64,000 bases of DNA from Marinilabiliaceae bacterium UBA5488 (GCA_002427105.1 DIPM01000024.1:1-64000), one strand, 5' to 3'; shown: positions 35,513 through 45,323, counted from the stretch's first letter. The notes: generated by a model not told the origin, from the letters alone. Numbers and translations are program-made.

Positions 35513-36636
35513 TCAGGTTTTTGATTGTTTCTCCTGTTATTCACAAAAAGGGAGCAAAAGGTTATGCTGCCTATACCCCCTATGTTAGGGAGATGAATAT
35601 TTGGCTTAAGTATGTAGACCAGGTCATGGTTATCGCCCCACTCTCGGACAAGGCCCCAGATGCACTAGAAACATACTACGAACATGGATCACTGAATTTC
35701 AGGTCAGTGCCCGCCTTAAACTTTACCACCTTAGCTTCCTTACTTTACTCCCTGTTTGTTCTTCCCTTGGTAATGTTTCGTATTGTGCGGGGTATGATAT
35801 GGGCCGACCATATACATCTACGCTGTCCTTCTAATATGGGCGTGCTGGGTGTTATCGCCCAGGTTTTCTTTCCGCGAAAGGTCAAGACTGTGAAATATGC
35901 CAACAATTGGGATCCCTCAAGCAGCCAAAGTTACAGCTACCGCTTGCAGCAGAATATTCTGCGTAATAGTCGTCTTACGCGCAATGCAACAGTTTTGGTT
36001 TATGGTGATTGGCACGAAAAGAACCCTAATATAGTGCCGTTTTTTACAGCCTCCTATTCAAGGACAAATGCCGTCGATACCGAAATTCGTGAGATTAGCA
36101 AAGATGCCCCTCTTAGATTGATTTTTGTGGGTACTCTGACTTCAAATAAACGTCCCCTGGATTGTGTGAAATCGCTCCAGCTTCTTAGGGAGAAAGGATA
36201 TGATGTCTCTCTCGACATGTTTGGCGACGGCGATCAAAGGTCTGTTTTGCAAAGCTATATTGATGAAAACCAGCTTGGCAGCTATGTGCATATTTGGGGA
36301 AAACAGAGCCCCGACAAGGTGGAGACTTTTTTTAAGAGGGCTCATTTTTTAGTGTTTTTGTCCATGACAGAAGGGTGGCCCAAGGTGGTTGCCGAGGCCA
36401 TGTGGTGGGGCTGTTTGCCTATTACCACAAATGTTTCATGTGTCAGTCAGATGTTGGGCGGGGATAGTCGCGGACTTATTCTAGAACCCGAGGCCGCAGC
36501 AGTGGCTGATGCTATTTCAAAGCTTGTAGTTAATCCCCAGCTTTACAAGAAAAAATGCAGTGAGGCTATGGCTTGGTCAAGGCTCTATGATTTGGAGCAT
36601 TTCGAAAGAGAACTTATTAAGTATATAAGGAGTTGA
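35509..36636 (+). CDS. GT4 family glycosyltransferase
   Basis: A 375-residue GT-B enzyme. An N-terminal region with FLIVSPVIHKKGAKGYAAYT is followed by YANNWDPSSSQS. The C-terminal donor domain shows LIFVGTLTSNKRPLDCVKSL, LDMFGDGDQR and LVFLSMTEGWPKVVAEAMWWG, where the EGWPKVVAEA segment carries the two Glu of the GT4 signature. The ATG overlaps the polymerase stop (ATGA). The donor sugar cannot be predicted. Confidence 0.88.
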   Translation: MIRFLIVSPVIHKKGAKGYAAYTPYVREMNIWLKYVDQVMVIAPLSDKAPDALETYYEHGSLNFRSVPALNFTTLASLLYSLFVLPLVMFRIVRGMIWADHIHLRCPSNMGVLGVIAQVFFPRKVKTVKYANNWDPSSSQSYSYRLQQNILRNSRLTRNATVLVYGDWHEKNPNIVPFFTASYSRTNAVDTEIREISKDAPLRLIFVGTLTSNKRPLDCVKSLQLLREKGYDVSLDMFGDGDQRSVLQSYIDENQLGSYVHIWGKQSPDKVETFFKRAHFLVFLSMTEGWPKVVAEAMWWGCLPITTNVSCVSQMLGGDSRGLILEPEAAAVADAISKLVVNPQLYKKKCSEAMAWSRLYDLEHFERELIKYIRS

Positions 36637-36638
36637 AT

Positions 36639-37742
36639 ATGCGGGTAATGGCCATGATAGACTCGCTTATTGCGGCGGGTGCAGAGCGGATGGCGGTGAA
36701 TATCGCGAACGGACTTGCAGAAGCCGGCATTGAAAGCCACCTTTGTGCAACCCGCGGTGGGGGTCCGCTTGAAGAGTTTATTTCTCCCGAAGTAAAATTT
36801 TATCAGGCCCATAAACGACATTTCCTTGATTTGCCGTCTTTTATCAGGCTGAGAAAGTATGTGCGTAACAATAAAATAGATATCATCCACGCCCACTCGT
36901 CGTCTCTCTTCTGGGCATGTTTATTAAAAATTTCCTGCCGGGAAGTAAGACTGGTATGGCACGACCATTTCGGCTTCAGCGAGAACCTTGATTTTCGTTT
37001 TTCTCCTCCTCTTAAGATGGCCTCTCGCTTTACAGATCACATATTTGTCGTTAATGACAAGCTTTTTACTTATGCTGTTAATAAACTTAAGGTGGACAAG
37101 AGCAAACTGTCTTTTTTGGCAAACTTTGGGGACTTGAAGGAGGAGGCTAATGGGAAGACCTCAATTCCTGACCCGGAGTCTAAGCCAAAATTGGTATGCC
37201 TTGCCAACCTGCGTCCACAGAAAGACCATGATAACCTGCTCGATGCCTTTACCCTGATTGTGAAGAAACGCGCGATGGCTCGCCTCTACCTTGTTGGCGG
37301 CCATTTCAACGATGCTTACTACAAGCATATCAAAACCCGCGTGGATAACGAGGATGCTTTGGACGGTCGCGTCTTTATTTTAGGTTCGAGAAATGACGTA
37401 TCGCAGATACTTAGAAGCTGTGATGTGGGCGTTCTTTCTTCTCTTTCGGAAGGATTGCCGGTGTCACTTCTGGAGTATGGAATGACTGAGCTGCCTGTGG
37501 TCTGTACTGATGTAGGCGATAGCTCCTTCGTGCTCGACCGGGGCAGATGCGGAGAACTGGTTCCGGCAGCTGACTCCACAGCGCTGGCCGAGGCTATATT
37601 AAAAGTACTGGCAAACCGTGAAGAGGCAAGGACTAAAGCAGAAGCCTTCAAAAAGCGTGTAGGCGAATACTTCTCCAAAGATGAGGCTATAAGAAAAATC
37701 CTTATCGTCTATAATTCAATTAATGGGAAGAAGAAAGTGTAA
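36639..37742 (+). CDS. GT4 family glycosyltransferase
   Basis: A 367-residue GT-B enzyme. A good Shine-Dalgarno AAGGAG (36627-36632) stands 6 nt before ATG 36639, which decides the start over a TTG at 36633. Motifs are MIDSLIAAGAERMAVNIANGL (typical Gly/Glu-Arg acceptor loop), VWHDHFGFSENLDF, CLANLRPQKDHDNLLDAF, LYLVGG and VLSSLSEGLPVSLLEYGM with the EG-x7-E signature. The end overlaps the next glycosyltransferase by 20 bp. Confidence 0.9.
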   Translation: MRVMAMIDSLIAAGAERMAVNIANGLAEAGIESHLCATRGGGPLEEFISPEVKFYQAHKRHFLDLPSFIRLRKYVRNNKIDIIHAHSSSLFWACLLKISCREVRLVWHDHFGFSENLDFRFSPPLKMASRFTDHIFVVNDKLFTYAVNKLKVDKSKLSFLANFGDLKEEANGKTSIPDPESKPKLVCLANLRPQKDHDNLLDAFTLIVKKRAMARLYLVGGHFNDAYYKHIKTRVDNEDALDGRVFILGSRNDVSQILRSCDVGVLSSLSEGLPVSLLEYGMTELPVVCTDVGDSSFVLDRGRCGELVPAADSTALAEAILKVLANREEARTKAEAFKKRVGEYFSKDEAIRKILIVYNSINGKKKV

Positions 37743-38784
37743 AACTCTGTTCGTAGGGCCCTTTGCGCCGCCCTATAACGGTGATGGGATAAAAAACAAC
37801 TACCTGAAGGAAGGTTTTACTAAGGTCGGCATCAGTAATATTTGCTGGTTCGACACCATTACCCGAAAGGGACTTCCTGTGCTTAGCTATATCAAACTTG
37901 TGGGCAAAATTGCCTCTTCTCATCAGATTATCTTTTCACTAAACCGTAATGGCCGCCTTTATATTATTCCCATCTTTTGGTTTTTTAGCCTGTTTTCAAA
38001 GATTAAAGCCGTTCTCTACGTCGTGGGCGGTTCTTTTGATCTGCAGTTGAGGGAATATATGAGCGGCCTGCATCGAAGGATTTTTGTGAAGATGCTTAAC
38101 CGCCTTGACGGCGTTTTTGCAGAATCTGTGGCTTTGAAGAAGGGACTTGAAGCTGCCGGACTTAACAATGTGGAATTGGTTTACAACCCTCGCAGGGACG
38201 ATGGCAGCAGATGGATACTTGATAATTCTAAGCGCAATAAATGTGTTTTTGTCTCGCGCGTGACTGAAACAAAGGGAATACTGGTTTTGATGCAGGCTAT
38301 TATTGAATTGAACAAGGAGGGAGAAGATATTTCGCTTGATATTTACGGTCCTGTCGATAGTGATTATAAAGATGAGCTAAGTGAGATGACTCAGAAGGCG
38401 CTAGGGAAAATTACTTATAAAGGAATAGTTGAACCCAACGTGGTTCAAGCTCTTTTGAGCTCCTACCATTTTTTGGCTTTGCCAACTTTTCATCCCGGTG
38501 AGGGTCTGCCGGGCATATTGGTTGAAGCCGGAATGGCAGGTATCCCAATTGTAATAAGTCGCTTTAACGCCTTGCCGGAATATTTCACTCACAACGAGAG
38601 TGCTGTTTTTGTTGAAGCTCATAGTGTTGAGGGCTTGAAGGCGGAAATCAGAAGATTAACAAAGGACGACAGGCTCGCGCAAAAGCTTAGCGAGGGGATA
38701 CAGAAAGTGGCTGTGCCCTTTAGGGTGGAATCGATTATTGAAAGGTCTTTAGGGCTGTTTGAACAGTATAACTGGAAATTTTGA
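37723..38784 (+). CDS. GT4 family glycosyltransferase
   Basis: A 353-residue GT-B enzyme. The start is LFVGPFAPPYNGDGIKNNYL. A mid-protein AVLYVVGGSFDLQL links to the donor domain, where CVFVSRVTETKGILVLMQAI, LDIYGPVDS and FLALPTFHPGEGLPGILVEAG are seen; the EGLPGILVEA segment holds the family signature. It overlaps the preceding gene by 20 bp, and its stop TGA shares its last base with the ATG of the CapK-like gene (TGATG), so translation is coupled on both sides. Confidence 0.9.
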   Translation: MGRRKCKTLFVGPFAPPYNGDGIKNNYLKEGFTKVGISNICWFDTITRKGLPVLSYIKLVGKIASSHQIIFSLNRNGRLYIIPIFWFFSLFSKIKAVLYVVGGSFDLQLREYMSGLHRRIFVKMLNRLDGVFAESVALKKGLEAAGLNNVELVYNPRRDDGSRWILDNSKRNKCVFVSRVTETKGILVLMQAIIELNKEGEDISLDIYGPVDSDYKDELSEMTQKALGKITYKGIVEPNVVQALLSSYHFLALPTFHPGEGLPGILVEAGMAGIPIVISRFNALPEYFTHNESAVFVEAHSVEGLKAEIRRLTKDDRLAQKLSEGIQKVAVPFRVESIIERSLGLFEQYNWKF

Positions 38785-40070
38785 TGGATTTTTTTAGCAT
38801 ACTAAAACTCAGCGGCTTTCCGGTAAAGGAGGCAGGTCGCCTATTCGCCGAATACAAGGAAGGGGTGAAGAACCCGCAATGGATTGAGAAGCGAAAATGG
38901 GAAGCTTTTGAATTTCACTATCAGAATAATCGCAACTATCGAAAATTTGTAGGAAGCCATCCCAAGAGATGGGAAGATATACCCCCTATAAATAAAAGCA
39001 TTATCAGAGAGCATGCTATTGCCCGCATCCCCGACACTATGCGCTCAGAGCGCTACTATTATCGCAATACATCAGGATCTACAGGTAAACCTTTTGATTA
39101 CGCTATTGATACTATGAGCCATGCGCTTACCTGGCGGATGCTTGAGGATAGATATAAATCTGCCGGGGTGTCCTTTAATGATTTGCAGGCCAGATTTTAC
39201 GGTACTCCATTTTCGCTGCATTCAAGGATTGTCGAGAAAATCAAGGACATGCTGTCGCACCGCATCCGTTTCAATACGGTTGATCTCTCAGATGCTAATA
39301 TGGAGCGCTGGCTTTCTATGTTCAGAAAGAAGAAATTCGTCTATATTTATGGCTACGCCTATCCCATTGTGACTTTTGCTAAGTTTTTGTCCGGCAAGGG
39401 CTTAAGACTGAAAGATTTGTCGCCTGAGCTTAAGCTGTGTATTGTAACCTCCGAGATGTGCTCGCTTGAAGAGCAGAAGCTTATAGAAGAGATGTTTGGC
39501 CTCCCTGTTTACAACGAATATGGGGCATCCGAAGCCGGGCATATTGGCTTTGGACGAAATAACCGCTGGCGCTTGTCGCACGAATTGATGTACACGGAAA
39601 TACTTGATGACAACAACCGCCCTTGTGCACCCGGAACGATAGGGAAGGTGGTCCTTACTCCTTTGTTCAATAAGGGCACTCCGCTGCTGCGTTATGATAT
39701 TGGCGATATGGCTGCAATAGAAATTGAGGACGGGGTGGAGGTTCTGACTCAGCTTCAGGGTCGCATCGAGGAAATGGCTATTCTTAAGTCGGGCAAAAAG
39801 GTTGCCGGCGACACCTTGTTTCTCTACATATTCAAGGAGTTTGCCAAGGTCTGCCCTGATATCTCGGAGTATAAAGTTTTGCAGCTGGCGCCTAATCGCT
39901 TTGAAATAAATATTTCTTCACCTGCCGAACTAAGCGCGCAGGAGATCAGCAAGCTTAGAAGCTTGTGTATGAACTCCCTCGAGGAAGGAACTGAGGTGGA
40001 AATTGTCAGGAAGCAGGTGCTGGATCGCACACTTATGGGCAAGTTTAAACGTTTCGAGCGTCGCTTTTAG
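38784..40070 (+). CDS. CapK/PaaK-like adenylate-forming enzyme
   Basis: A 428-residue member of the phenylacetate-CoA ligase-like (CapK) group. The P-loop is YYRNTSGSTGKPFDYA (near residue 95). Next come YIYGYAYPIVTFAKFL, the adenine-binding EYGASEAGHIGFG (near 250) and RYDIGDMAAIE with the ribose-binding Asp. These enzymes activate a carboxylic acid with ATP, often forming a CoA thioester. Members occur in capsule and exopolysaccharide clusters, where the acid and acceptor are unknown. The start at ATG 38784 overlaps the previous stop by one base. A link to the acyltransferases of this cluster is plausible inference. Confidence 0.82.
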   Translation: MDFFSILKLSGFPVKEAGRLFAEYKEGVKNPQWIEKRKWEAFEFHYQNNRNYRKFVGSHPKRWEDIPPINKSIIREHAIARIPDTMRSERYYYRNTSGSTGKPFDYAIDTMSHALTWRMLEDRYKSAGVSFNDLQARFYGTPFSLHSRIVEKIKDMLSHRIRFNTVDLSDANMERWLSMFRKKKFVYIYGYAYPIVTFAKFLSGKGLRLKDLSPELKLCIVTSEMCSLEEQKLIEEMFGLPVYNEYGASEAGHIGFGRNNRWRLSHELMYTEILDDNNRPCAPGTIGKVVLTPLFNKGTPLLRYDIGDMAAIEIEDGVEVLTQLQGRIEEMAILKSGKKVAGDTLFLYIFKEFAKVCPDISEYKVLQLAPNRFEINISSPAELSAQEISKLRSLCMNSLEEGTEVEIVRKQVLDRTLMGKFKRFERRF

Positions 40071-40075
40071 AATCA

Positions 40076-41704
40076 ATGATAAAGAGTTGCAGAATTAATA
40101 TAAAGGGAGCCGACAAAGCCGCCATTTCAGTCCGGGAAAGAAAGAGTGAGGGGCGAATGGATTATCTGGTAGATTTCGGTGAGGGGCTTAGCCTGACTGA
40201 GTTTAGTCTGGTGTTTGAATTTAATTCCCCTCTGACAAAATGGCGAAATCACGATTATAGTTGGGTGGACACAAAGCAGAAACGCATTGCTAATTACTTT
40301 TCGCCAAAGGTAGCCATACTAAAATCGGGTATTAAAGTAGTGGCAGCGCAAACGGATGGTTTATGGCTATTTAACCCTCGTTATCCCAGGCGTTTGGAGT
40401 GGATTATCGTACATAGATTCCTGACTCCGCTCTTCGATTATAAACAGGATGACAGCCCTGCTTTCAGGACGCCCCTTGTTACGCTAAAAGGCGTAAGGAC
40501 CTTTAGCTTCCTTTTTACAAGGGGGTTGGTTCCTGAATTTAGCCGTTCAAAAATTCCATTTTCAGCCATAATAAACTTCTCCGACCATTGTGATTTCGAT
40601 TCACCGCTTTTGCTTGAGCGTCAGCGGCAACTGTTCAAATCTAAAGATATCATTGTCACAAAAGGCTTTTTTATGTATCATCATTCAAAACGCGACTATA
40701 ACGCGTCGTATGAGTACAACAACGAGGAGCTGAATCGCTGGATTGATGATGGACACGAGCTCTGCTACCACTCCTTATCGCAAAGCACACGCCCCAAAGA
40801 GGAGGAATGGCGAAGGGATTTGGAGCAGTTCGCAAATAGAGGTTTAGCTTGCACTACATGGATTGACCACGGTTTTCAGCCCTATAATCATTCCCGCTTT
40901 TCTACTTCGGGAATTTCCGAAAAAGAGTGGACGAAGTGGATGGAAGCGGCAGGTGTCTCGGTGCTGTGGAACTATCTGGACTGCGGAACTTCAGGTGCAG
41001 GGATGATTAACCAGATTGACCCTGAAGCATTTTCGCTCAGTTCCTATGTGAAGCAATTTCGCTCAAAGCCGAATTTGAGTTCCCTGGCAAACCTCTTGCG
41101 CAGTTATATCCTTTATTTTGGCACTAAGAAAGCCGGGAAACGTTATACCAGGTTGGTAACTCAGCTGCGATCAAAGCATCGGAACAGCTTTATGGGCGCA
41201 GTCGTGTATTTACTTCCGGGGATAGGCTTTTTAATTTGGCAACTCATTAAGATTGTTTTTCTATCGTTCAAACAGCTTAGTCCTAAGTGGCAAAGCTTTA
41301 CGCCGGTGTTTTTTCAATCCCGCGTTGGAGATAGAGACTTTATGTTTTTTCAAACTGTTGAGTTGCACAATTTTATAGATACTTTTTCGGAATCGAATCT
41401 GAATTTGCTTATCAACTCCTCGGGAGTCTGCATGGCTCATACCTATTTCGCGGATTTGGACAGGCGAAAAGAGGGACGTATATTCGCTGATGCTTCGGGT
41501 AATCTTATGCCGGGCATAGAAGATGTTTTCAGTCGCATCGCCACTGCCTCGGCAAAGGGTCAAATCTGGCTGGCAAGGGTTGACGAGCTTAGCCGTCAGT
41601 TTCAATCATTCACGCATATTCATTATGATATTAATGAAGCAGGAGAAATAATTCACTATACTGACAGGCCTGAACTTGAGATGATTATCAGATATGTGGA
41701 ATAG
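40076..41704 (+). CDS. Divergent polysaccharide deacetylase-like protein (unknown function)
   Basis: A 542-residue protein that I do not recognise as a named family. A central part has the look of a NodB-type (CE4) barrel: AIINFSDHCDFD (residues 164-175) resembles the catalytic Asp motif, GHELCYHS (226-233) the His metal motif, and TWIDHGFQPYNHS (about 260-273) a later active-site strand. The first 140 residues are beta-rich and specific to this protein. A hydrophobic segment near 385-408 (VYLLPGIGFLIWQLIKIVFL) could be one membrane helix. It lies among glycan genes 5 bp after the CapK-like gene, so polysaccharide modification is likely but unproven. Confidence 0.5.
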   Translation: MIKSCRINIKGADKAAISVRERKSEGRMDYLVDFGEGLSLTEFSLVFEFNSPLTKWRNHDYSWVDTKQKRIANYFSPKVAILKSGIKVVAAQTDGLWLFNPRYPRRLEWIIVHRFLTPLFDYKQDDSPAFRTPLVTLKGVRTFSFLFTRGLVPEFSRSKIPFSAIINFSDHCDFDSPLLLERQRQLFKSKDIIVTKGFFMYHHSKRDYNASYEYNNEELNRWIDDGHELCYHSLSQSTRPKEEEWRRDLEQFANRGLACTTWIDHGFQPYNHSRFSTSGISEKEWTKWMEAAGVSVLWNYLDCGTSGAGMINQIDPEAFSLSSYVKQFRSKPNLSSLANLLRSYILYFGTKKAGKRYTRLVTQLRSKHRNSFMGAVVYLLPGIGFLIWQLIKIVFLSFKQLSPKWQSFTPVFFQSRVGDRDFMFFQTVELHNFIDTFSESNLNLLINSSGVCMAHTYFADLDRRKEGRIFADASGNLMPGIEDVFSRIATASAKGQIWLARVDELSRQFQSFTHIHYDINEAGEIIHYTDRPELEMIIRYVE

Positions 41705-41727
41705 AAATAATCAAATCCAAAATATAA

Positions 41728-42891
41728 ATGATTAAAGTATTGATAGTGTTTGGAACCCGCCCTGAAGCCATTAAAATGGCTCCATTAGTGCGTGAGTTTG
41801 CAAAGAAGGAGAACCGCGCTTTGTTTGATGCCAGAGTGTGCGTAACAGGTCAGCACCGGCAGATGCTTGACCAGGTGATGGAGCTGTTTGAGATTGTTCC
41901 GGAGTATGATCTCAACATAATGAAGGCCGGACAGGATCTTTTTGATATTACAACAGCTGTTCTGACGGGTCTGAAACCTATCCTTGATGAATTTAAGCCC
42001 GATATAGTACTGGTACACGGAGATACCGGAACCAGTACAGCTGCTGCTTTGGCAGCTTTTTACCGCCAGGTTGATGTCGGACATGTAGAAGCGGGTTTGA
42101 GGACTTACAACAGAAACTCGCCCTGGCCGGAAGAGATGAACCGTCAGTTGACGGGTCGTTTAGCCACCCTTCATTTCTCACCTACCAAGTGGGCTGCCGA
42201 TAATCTGCTTAATGAGCAGGTGCCTGCCGGGGCCGTTTTTATCACCGGGAATACTGTTATTGATGCCTTGAAAATTGCAGTCGCACAGCTTAATAATGAA
42301 GGCGAACTGCTTGAAAAGGTGCAGTCAGGCCTTCAGCAGCATATTCCGGGTATCAGGAAGATTACCGAAGAAGGTAAGTATATACTGGTTACAGGCCATC
42401 GCCGTGAAAATTTCGGACAAGGCTTCCTCGAAATATGCCGCTCAATAAAAGAAATTGCAGCAGCTTATCCGTCATGGCATATTATTTATCCTGTCCACCT
42501 TAATCCTAATGTGCAAAAGCCGGTAAATGAGCTCCTTAGTGGTATAGACAATGTTTCGCTGATTCCTCCTCTTGAATATCTGCCCTTTGTGTATCTGATG
42601 AGTAAGAGCGCCTTTGTGCTGTCCGACAGTGGCGGTATTCAGGAAGAGGCGCCGGGACTGGGCAAGCCGGTACTTGTGATGCGCGATACAACTGAGCGGC
42701 CGGAGGCGGTGAAAGCGGGTACCGTTAAGCTTGTTGGTACAGATAGTCGCAAAATAGTTGAAAACTGCAAGGCTCTGATTGAGGATGCCAAACTTTACAA
42801 AAGTATGGCATCAGCTGAAAATCCTTATGGAGATGGCACTTCGGCAGGACAGATTGTTGAAATTATTAGGAAGAAATATAGTAACAGATAA
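41728..42891 (+). CDS. wecB: Non-hydrolysing UDP-N-acetylglucosamine 2-epimerase WecB
   Basis: A 387-residue GT-B fold enzyme that interconverts UDP-GlcNAc and UDP-ManNAc. Motifs are VFGTRPEAIKMAPLV (N-terminus), VLVHGDTGTSTAAALAAF, VGHVEAGLRTYN, VTGHRRENFGQG and the UDP-binding SDSGGIQEEAPGLGKP. Length is standard. wecC begins 4 bp after its stop. Together they make UDP-N-acetylmannosaminuronic acid for the surface glycan. Confidence 0.95.
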   Translation: MIKVLIVFGTRPEAIKMAPLVREFAKKENRALFDARVCVTGQHRQMLDQVMELFEIVPEYDLNIMKAGQDLFDITTAVLTGLKPILDEFKPDIVLVHGDTGTSTAAALAAFYRQVDVGHVEAGLRTYNRNSPWPEEMNRQLTGRLATLHFSPTKWAADNLLNEQVPAGAVFITGNTVIDALKIAVAQLNNEGELLEKVQSGLQQHIPGIRKITEEGKYILVTGHRRENFGQGFLEICRSIKEIAAAYPSWHIIYPVHLNPNVQKPVNELLSGIDNVSLIPPLEYLPFVYLMSKSAFVLSDSGGIQEEAPGLGKPVLVMRDTTERPEAVKAGTVKLVGTDSRKIVENCKALIEDAKLYKSMASAENPYGDGTSAGQIVEIIRKKYSNR

Positions 42892-42895
42892 AAGT

Positions 42896-44125
42896 ATGGT
42901 TGAGAATAAATTTAGTAAAATATCCATAGTTGGAATGGGATATATTGGTCTGCCAACGGCTGCATCAATTGCCGGAAAAGGAATTGAAGTGCTTGGCTGC
43001 GATATTAACCCTGAGGTGGTAGATACTATTAACCGCGGAGGAGTTCATATTATTGAACCCGACCTGGACGCTTTGGTGCGCAAAGTGGTTGAAAACGGTA
43101 AACTGAAGGTCTTTCTGACTCCGCAGGAGGCTGACGTTTATATGATAGTTGTTCCTACTCCCTTTAAGCAGAATCATGAGCCGGATACCTCTTTTGTGGA
43201 ACAAGCCACCCGTTCGGTTTCGAAGCTTCTGAAACCCGGCGACCTCTTTATTATTGAATCGACATCGCCGGTTCTCACCACCGAGAAGATGGCCGACATA
43301 ATATATGAAGAGCGCCCTGAACTTATGGGTTATATAAATATTGCCTATTGCCCGGAGCGAGTATTGCCCGGTAAGGTTCTTTACGAACTGGAGCACAACG
43401 ACCGGGTGATTGGAGGGGTCGATAAGGCTTCTACAGATTTGGCTATCAGCTTTTACTCCCTGTTTGTAAAGGGAAAGCTACACGCCACAAATGCACGTAC
43501 GGCTGAGATGTGCAAACTGGTCGAAAACTCCTCGCGCGATGTTCAGATTGCCTTTGCTAATGAGCTGTCTATGATATGCGACAACGCGGGCGTTGACGTG
43601 TGGGAGCTGATTTCACTTGCCAACAAGCACCCGCGCGTCAATATCCTTCAGCCGGGCTGTGGAGTGGGGGGCCATTGTATTGCTGTTGACCCCTGGTTTA
43701 TCGTAAGCGATTATCCCGAGCATGCTCACGTTATCAAGCAGGCTCGTGAGATTAATGATTATAAATCAGAGTGGTGCATCAAAAAGATTGTTGAAACTTC
43801 GCTCGAGTTTGAGCTTGAAACAGGCAGAATGCCTATTATTGCCTGTATGGGACTTGCCTTTAAGCCTGATATTGACGACCTGCGCGAGTCGCCTGCCAAA
43901 TATATTGCCTCCCGTGTGGTGGCCGAAGCCCGGGGCGAGGTCTTGATTTGCGAGCCGCATATCAGTAGCCATAGCGCCTTTACTCTTTCTAGTCCCGGGG
44001 AAGCCTATAAGCGGGCAGATATCGTTGCCTGGCTGGTGAAGCATAAGGTCTTTAGAGATACGGAATTTGATGATGATAAGATAGAGCTTGACTTCTGTGG
44101 TCTTAAGTCAAAGTTCATTAGCTAA
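42896..44125 (+). CDS. wecC: UDP-N-acetyl-D-mannosaminuronate dehydrogenase WecC
   Basis: A 409-residue NAD-dependent four-electron dehydrogenase. The NAD-binding start ISIVGMGYIGLPTAASIA follows ATG 42896; the frame is open further upstream, but only inside wecB. Other motifs are VPTPFKQNHEPDT, IESTSPVLTTEKM, AYCPERVLPG, the central ARTAEMCKLVENSSRDVQIA and the catalytic Cys in PGCGVGGHCIAVDPWF. It oxidises UDP-ManNAc at C6. The C-terminal UDP-binding domain (CMGLAFKPDIDDLRESP) is intact. Confidence 0.95.
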   Translation: MVENKFSKISIVGMGYIGLPTAASIAGKGIEVLGCDINPEVVDTINRGGVHIIEPDLDALVRKVVENGKLKVFLTPQEADVYMIVVPTPFKQNHEPDTSFVEQATRSVSKLLKPGDLFIIESTSPVLTTEKMADIIYEERPELMGYINIAYCPERVLPGKVLYELEHNDRVIGGVDKASTDLAISFYSLFVKGKLHATNARTAEMCKLVENSSRDVQIAFANELSMICDNAGVDVWELISLANKHPRVNILQPGCGVGGHCIAVDPWFIVSDYPEHAHVIKQAREINDYKSEWCIKKIVETSLEFELETGRMPIIACMGLAFKPDIDDLRESPAKYIASRVVAEARGEVLICEPHISSHSAFTLSSPGEAYKRADIVAWLVKHKVFRDTEFDDDKIELDFCGLKSKFIS

Positions 44126-44132
44126 ATCAGGG

Positions 44133-45323
44133 ATGAAGATTATTCTCCTTACCCAGTACTACCGTCCGGAAATGGGGGCGCCCCAAAGTCGCCTCTTCGA
44201 GATGCTCCGTGGGCTCAAACAACTGGGGGCTGAAGTATCAGTGGTAACAGCCATGCCAAATTACCCCGAAGGTCGGATTTTTGAGCCCTTCAGGGCAAAG
44301 TTTAGCCTGCGTGAGCTTCGTGACGGGATAGATGTAAAAAGATACTGGCTTTATGCTTCCAACTCTAAGCGCAGTATGCCCAGGATTTTCAGCATGCTCT
44401 CATTTTCTGCCATGTCATTATTGTCGTTGGGCTTTTGCCGCAAAAAGCGACCCGATATTCTGATTGTAGAGAGTCCGCCCCTAACGCTTGCTATTTCCGC
44501 ATGGATTCTGGCTCGACTTACGGGCAGTAAGCTTGTTACCAATGTGTCAGACCTATGGCCCTTATCAGCCCTTGAGTTGGGCGTGATTTCCAGGGGGCAC
44601 ATGTATAAGATTTTGGAAGGCGTGGAGCGCTTTGTCTATAAACGCTCGACAGCAATACTGGGACAGTCTCAGGAAATAGTTGACTATATTCGTGAAAGAG
44701 GCTTTAATAACAACTATCTGTTTCGAAACGGAGTTGATTATGAGCGTTTTGAAGCTGTACCGGCAGTGAGGATAGCTGCTGAGGGTAAGGCCATTGTTTA
44801 TGCAGGTTTGCTTGGAGTGGCACAAGGGATACTGAATATTTGCAAGTCAATAGATTTTGGGAGCCTGGGTTTGCAGTTTCATATTTATGGTGCCGGTGCA
44901 GAAAAGCAGGAGCTTATAGATTTCATAGAGAAAAACCCCGACAGAGCAATTGTATATAAGGGAGTGGTTCAAAGAGAGGAGATACCTGCCATGCTTAAGC
45001 AGTATGATGCTGCGCTTATACCTCTTACTAAAATGATTTATGGTGCCGTGCCCTCTAAAATTTATGAGGCGATGGCCGCAGGTCTGCCGGTATTGTTCTC
45101 CGGTGAAGGCGAAGGAGCACGGATTATTAAAGAGAATAAGCTGGGATGGGTCAATCATCCCGCTGATATGGCTGCTCTTGAGGCTAATGTAAGAGAATTT
45201 GCCCTGGCAGATAATGAAACAATTCGCCGGAATGGTATTCGTTTGGCTCAAACGACCTTTAACCGGCCCAATCAGGTTGAGAGCCTCTTCAACTATTTGA
45301 AAACAATTATCAGTGAGAAGTAG
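44133..45323 (+). CDS. GT4 family glycosyltransferase, WbuB-like
   Basis: A 396-residue GT-B enzyme whose start at ATG 44133 gives the typical KIILLTQYYRPEMGAPQSRLFE opening (acceptor loop); upstream in-frame codons lie in wecC. Other landmarks are TAMPNYPEGRIF, VESPPLTLAISAW, TNVSDLWPLSALELGV, IVYAGLLGVAQGI and the donor loop AVPSKIYEAMAAGLPVL. The NxSDLWP and PSKIYEYMA-like segments are typical of WbuB/ fucosamine-transferase type enzymes. It follows wecC by 7 bp and is the last gene before a repeat-rich gap. Confidence 0.9.
   Translation: MKIILLTQYYRPEMGAPQSRLFEMLRGLKQLGAEVSVVTAMPNYPEGRIFEPFRAKFSLRELRDGIDVKRYWLYASNSKRSMPRIFSMLSFSAMSLLSLGFCRKKRPDILIVESPPLTLAISAWILARLTGSKLVTNVSDLWPLSALELGVISRGHMYKILEGVERFVYKRSTAILGQSQEIVDYIRERGFNNNYLFRNGVDYERFEAVPAVRIAAEGKAIVYAGLLGVAQGILNICKSIDFGSLGLQFHIYGAGAEKQELIDFIEKNPDRAIVYKGVVQREEIPAMLKQYDAALIPLTKMIYGAVPSKIYEAMAAGLPVLFSGEGEGARIIKENKLGWVNHPADMAALEANVREFALADNETIRRNGIRLAQTTFNRPNQVESLFNYLKTIISEK

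Noticed and set aside
42779..42895. Extended start of wecC inside wecB
   Set aside because: The NAD-binding start follows ATG 42896 directly; the extension is out-of-frame wecB sequence.
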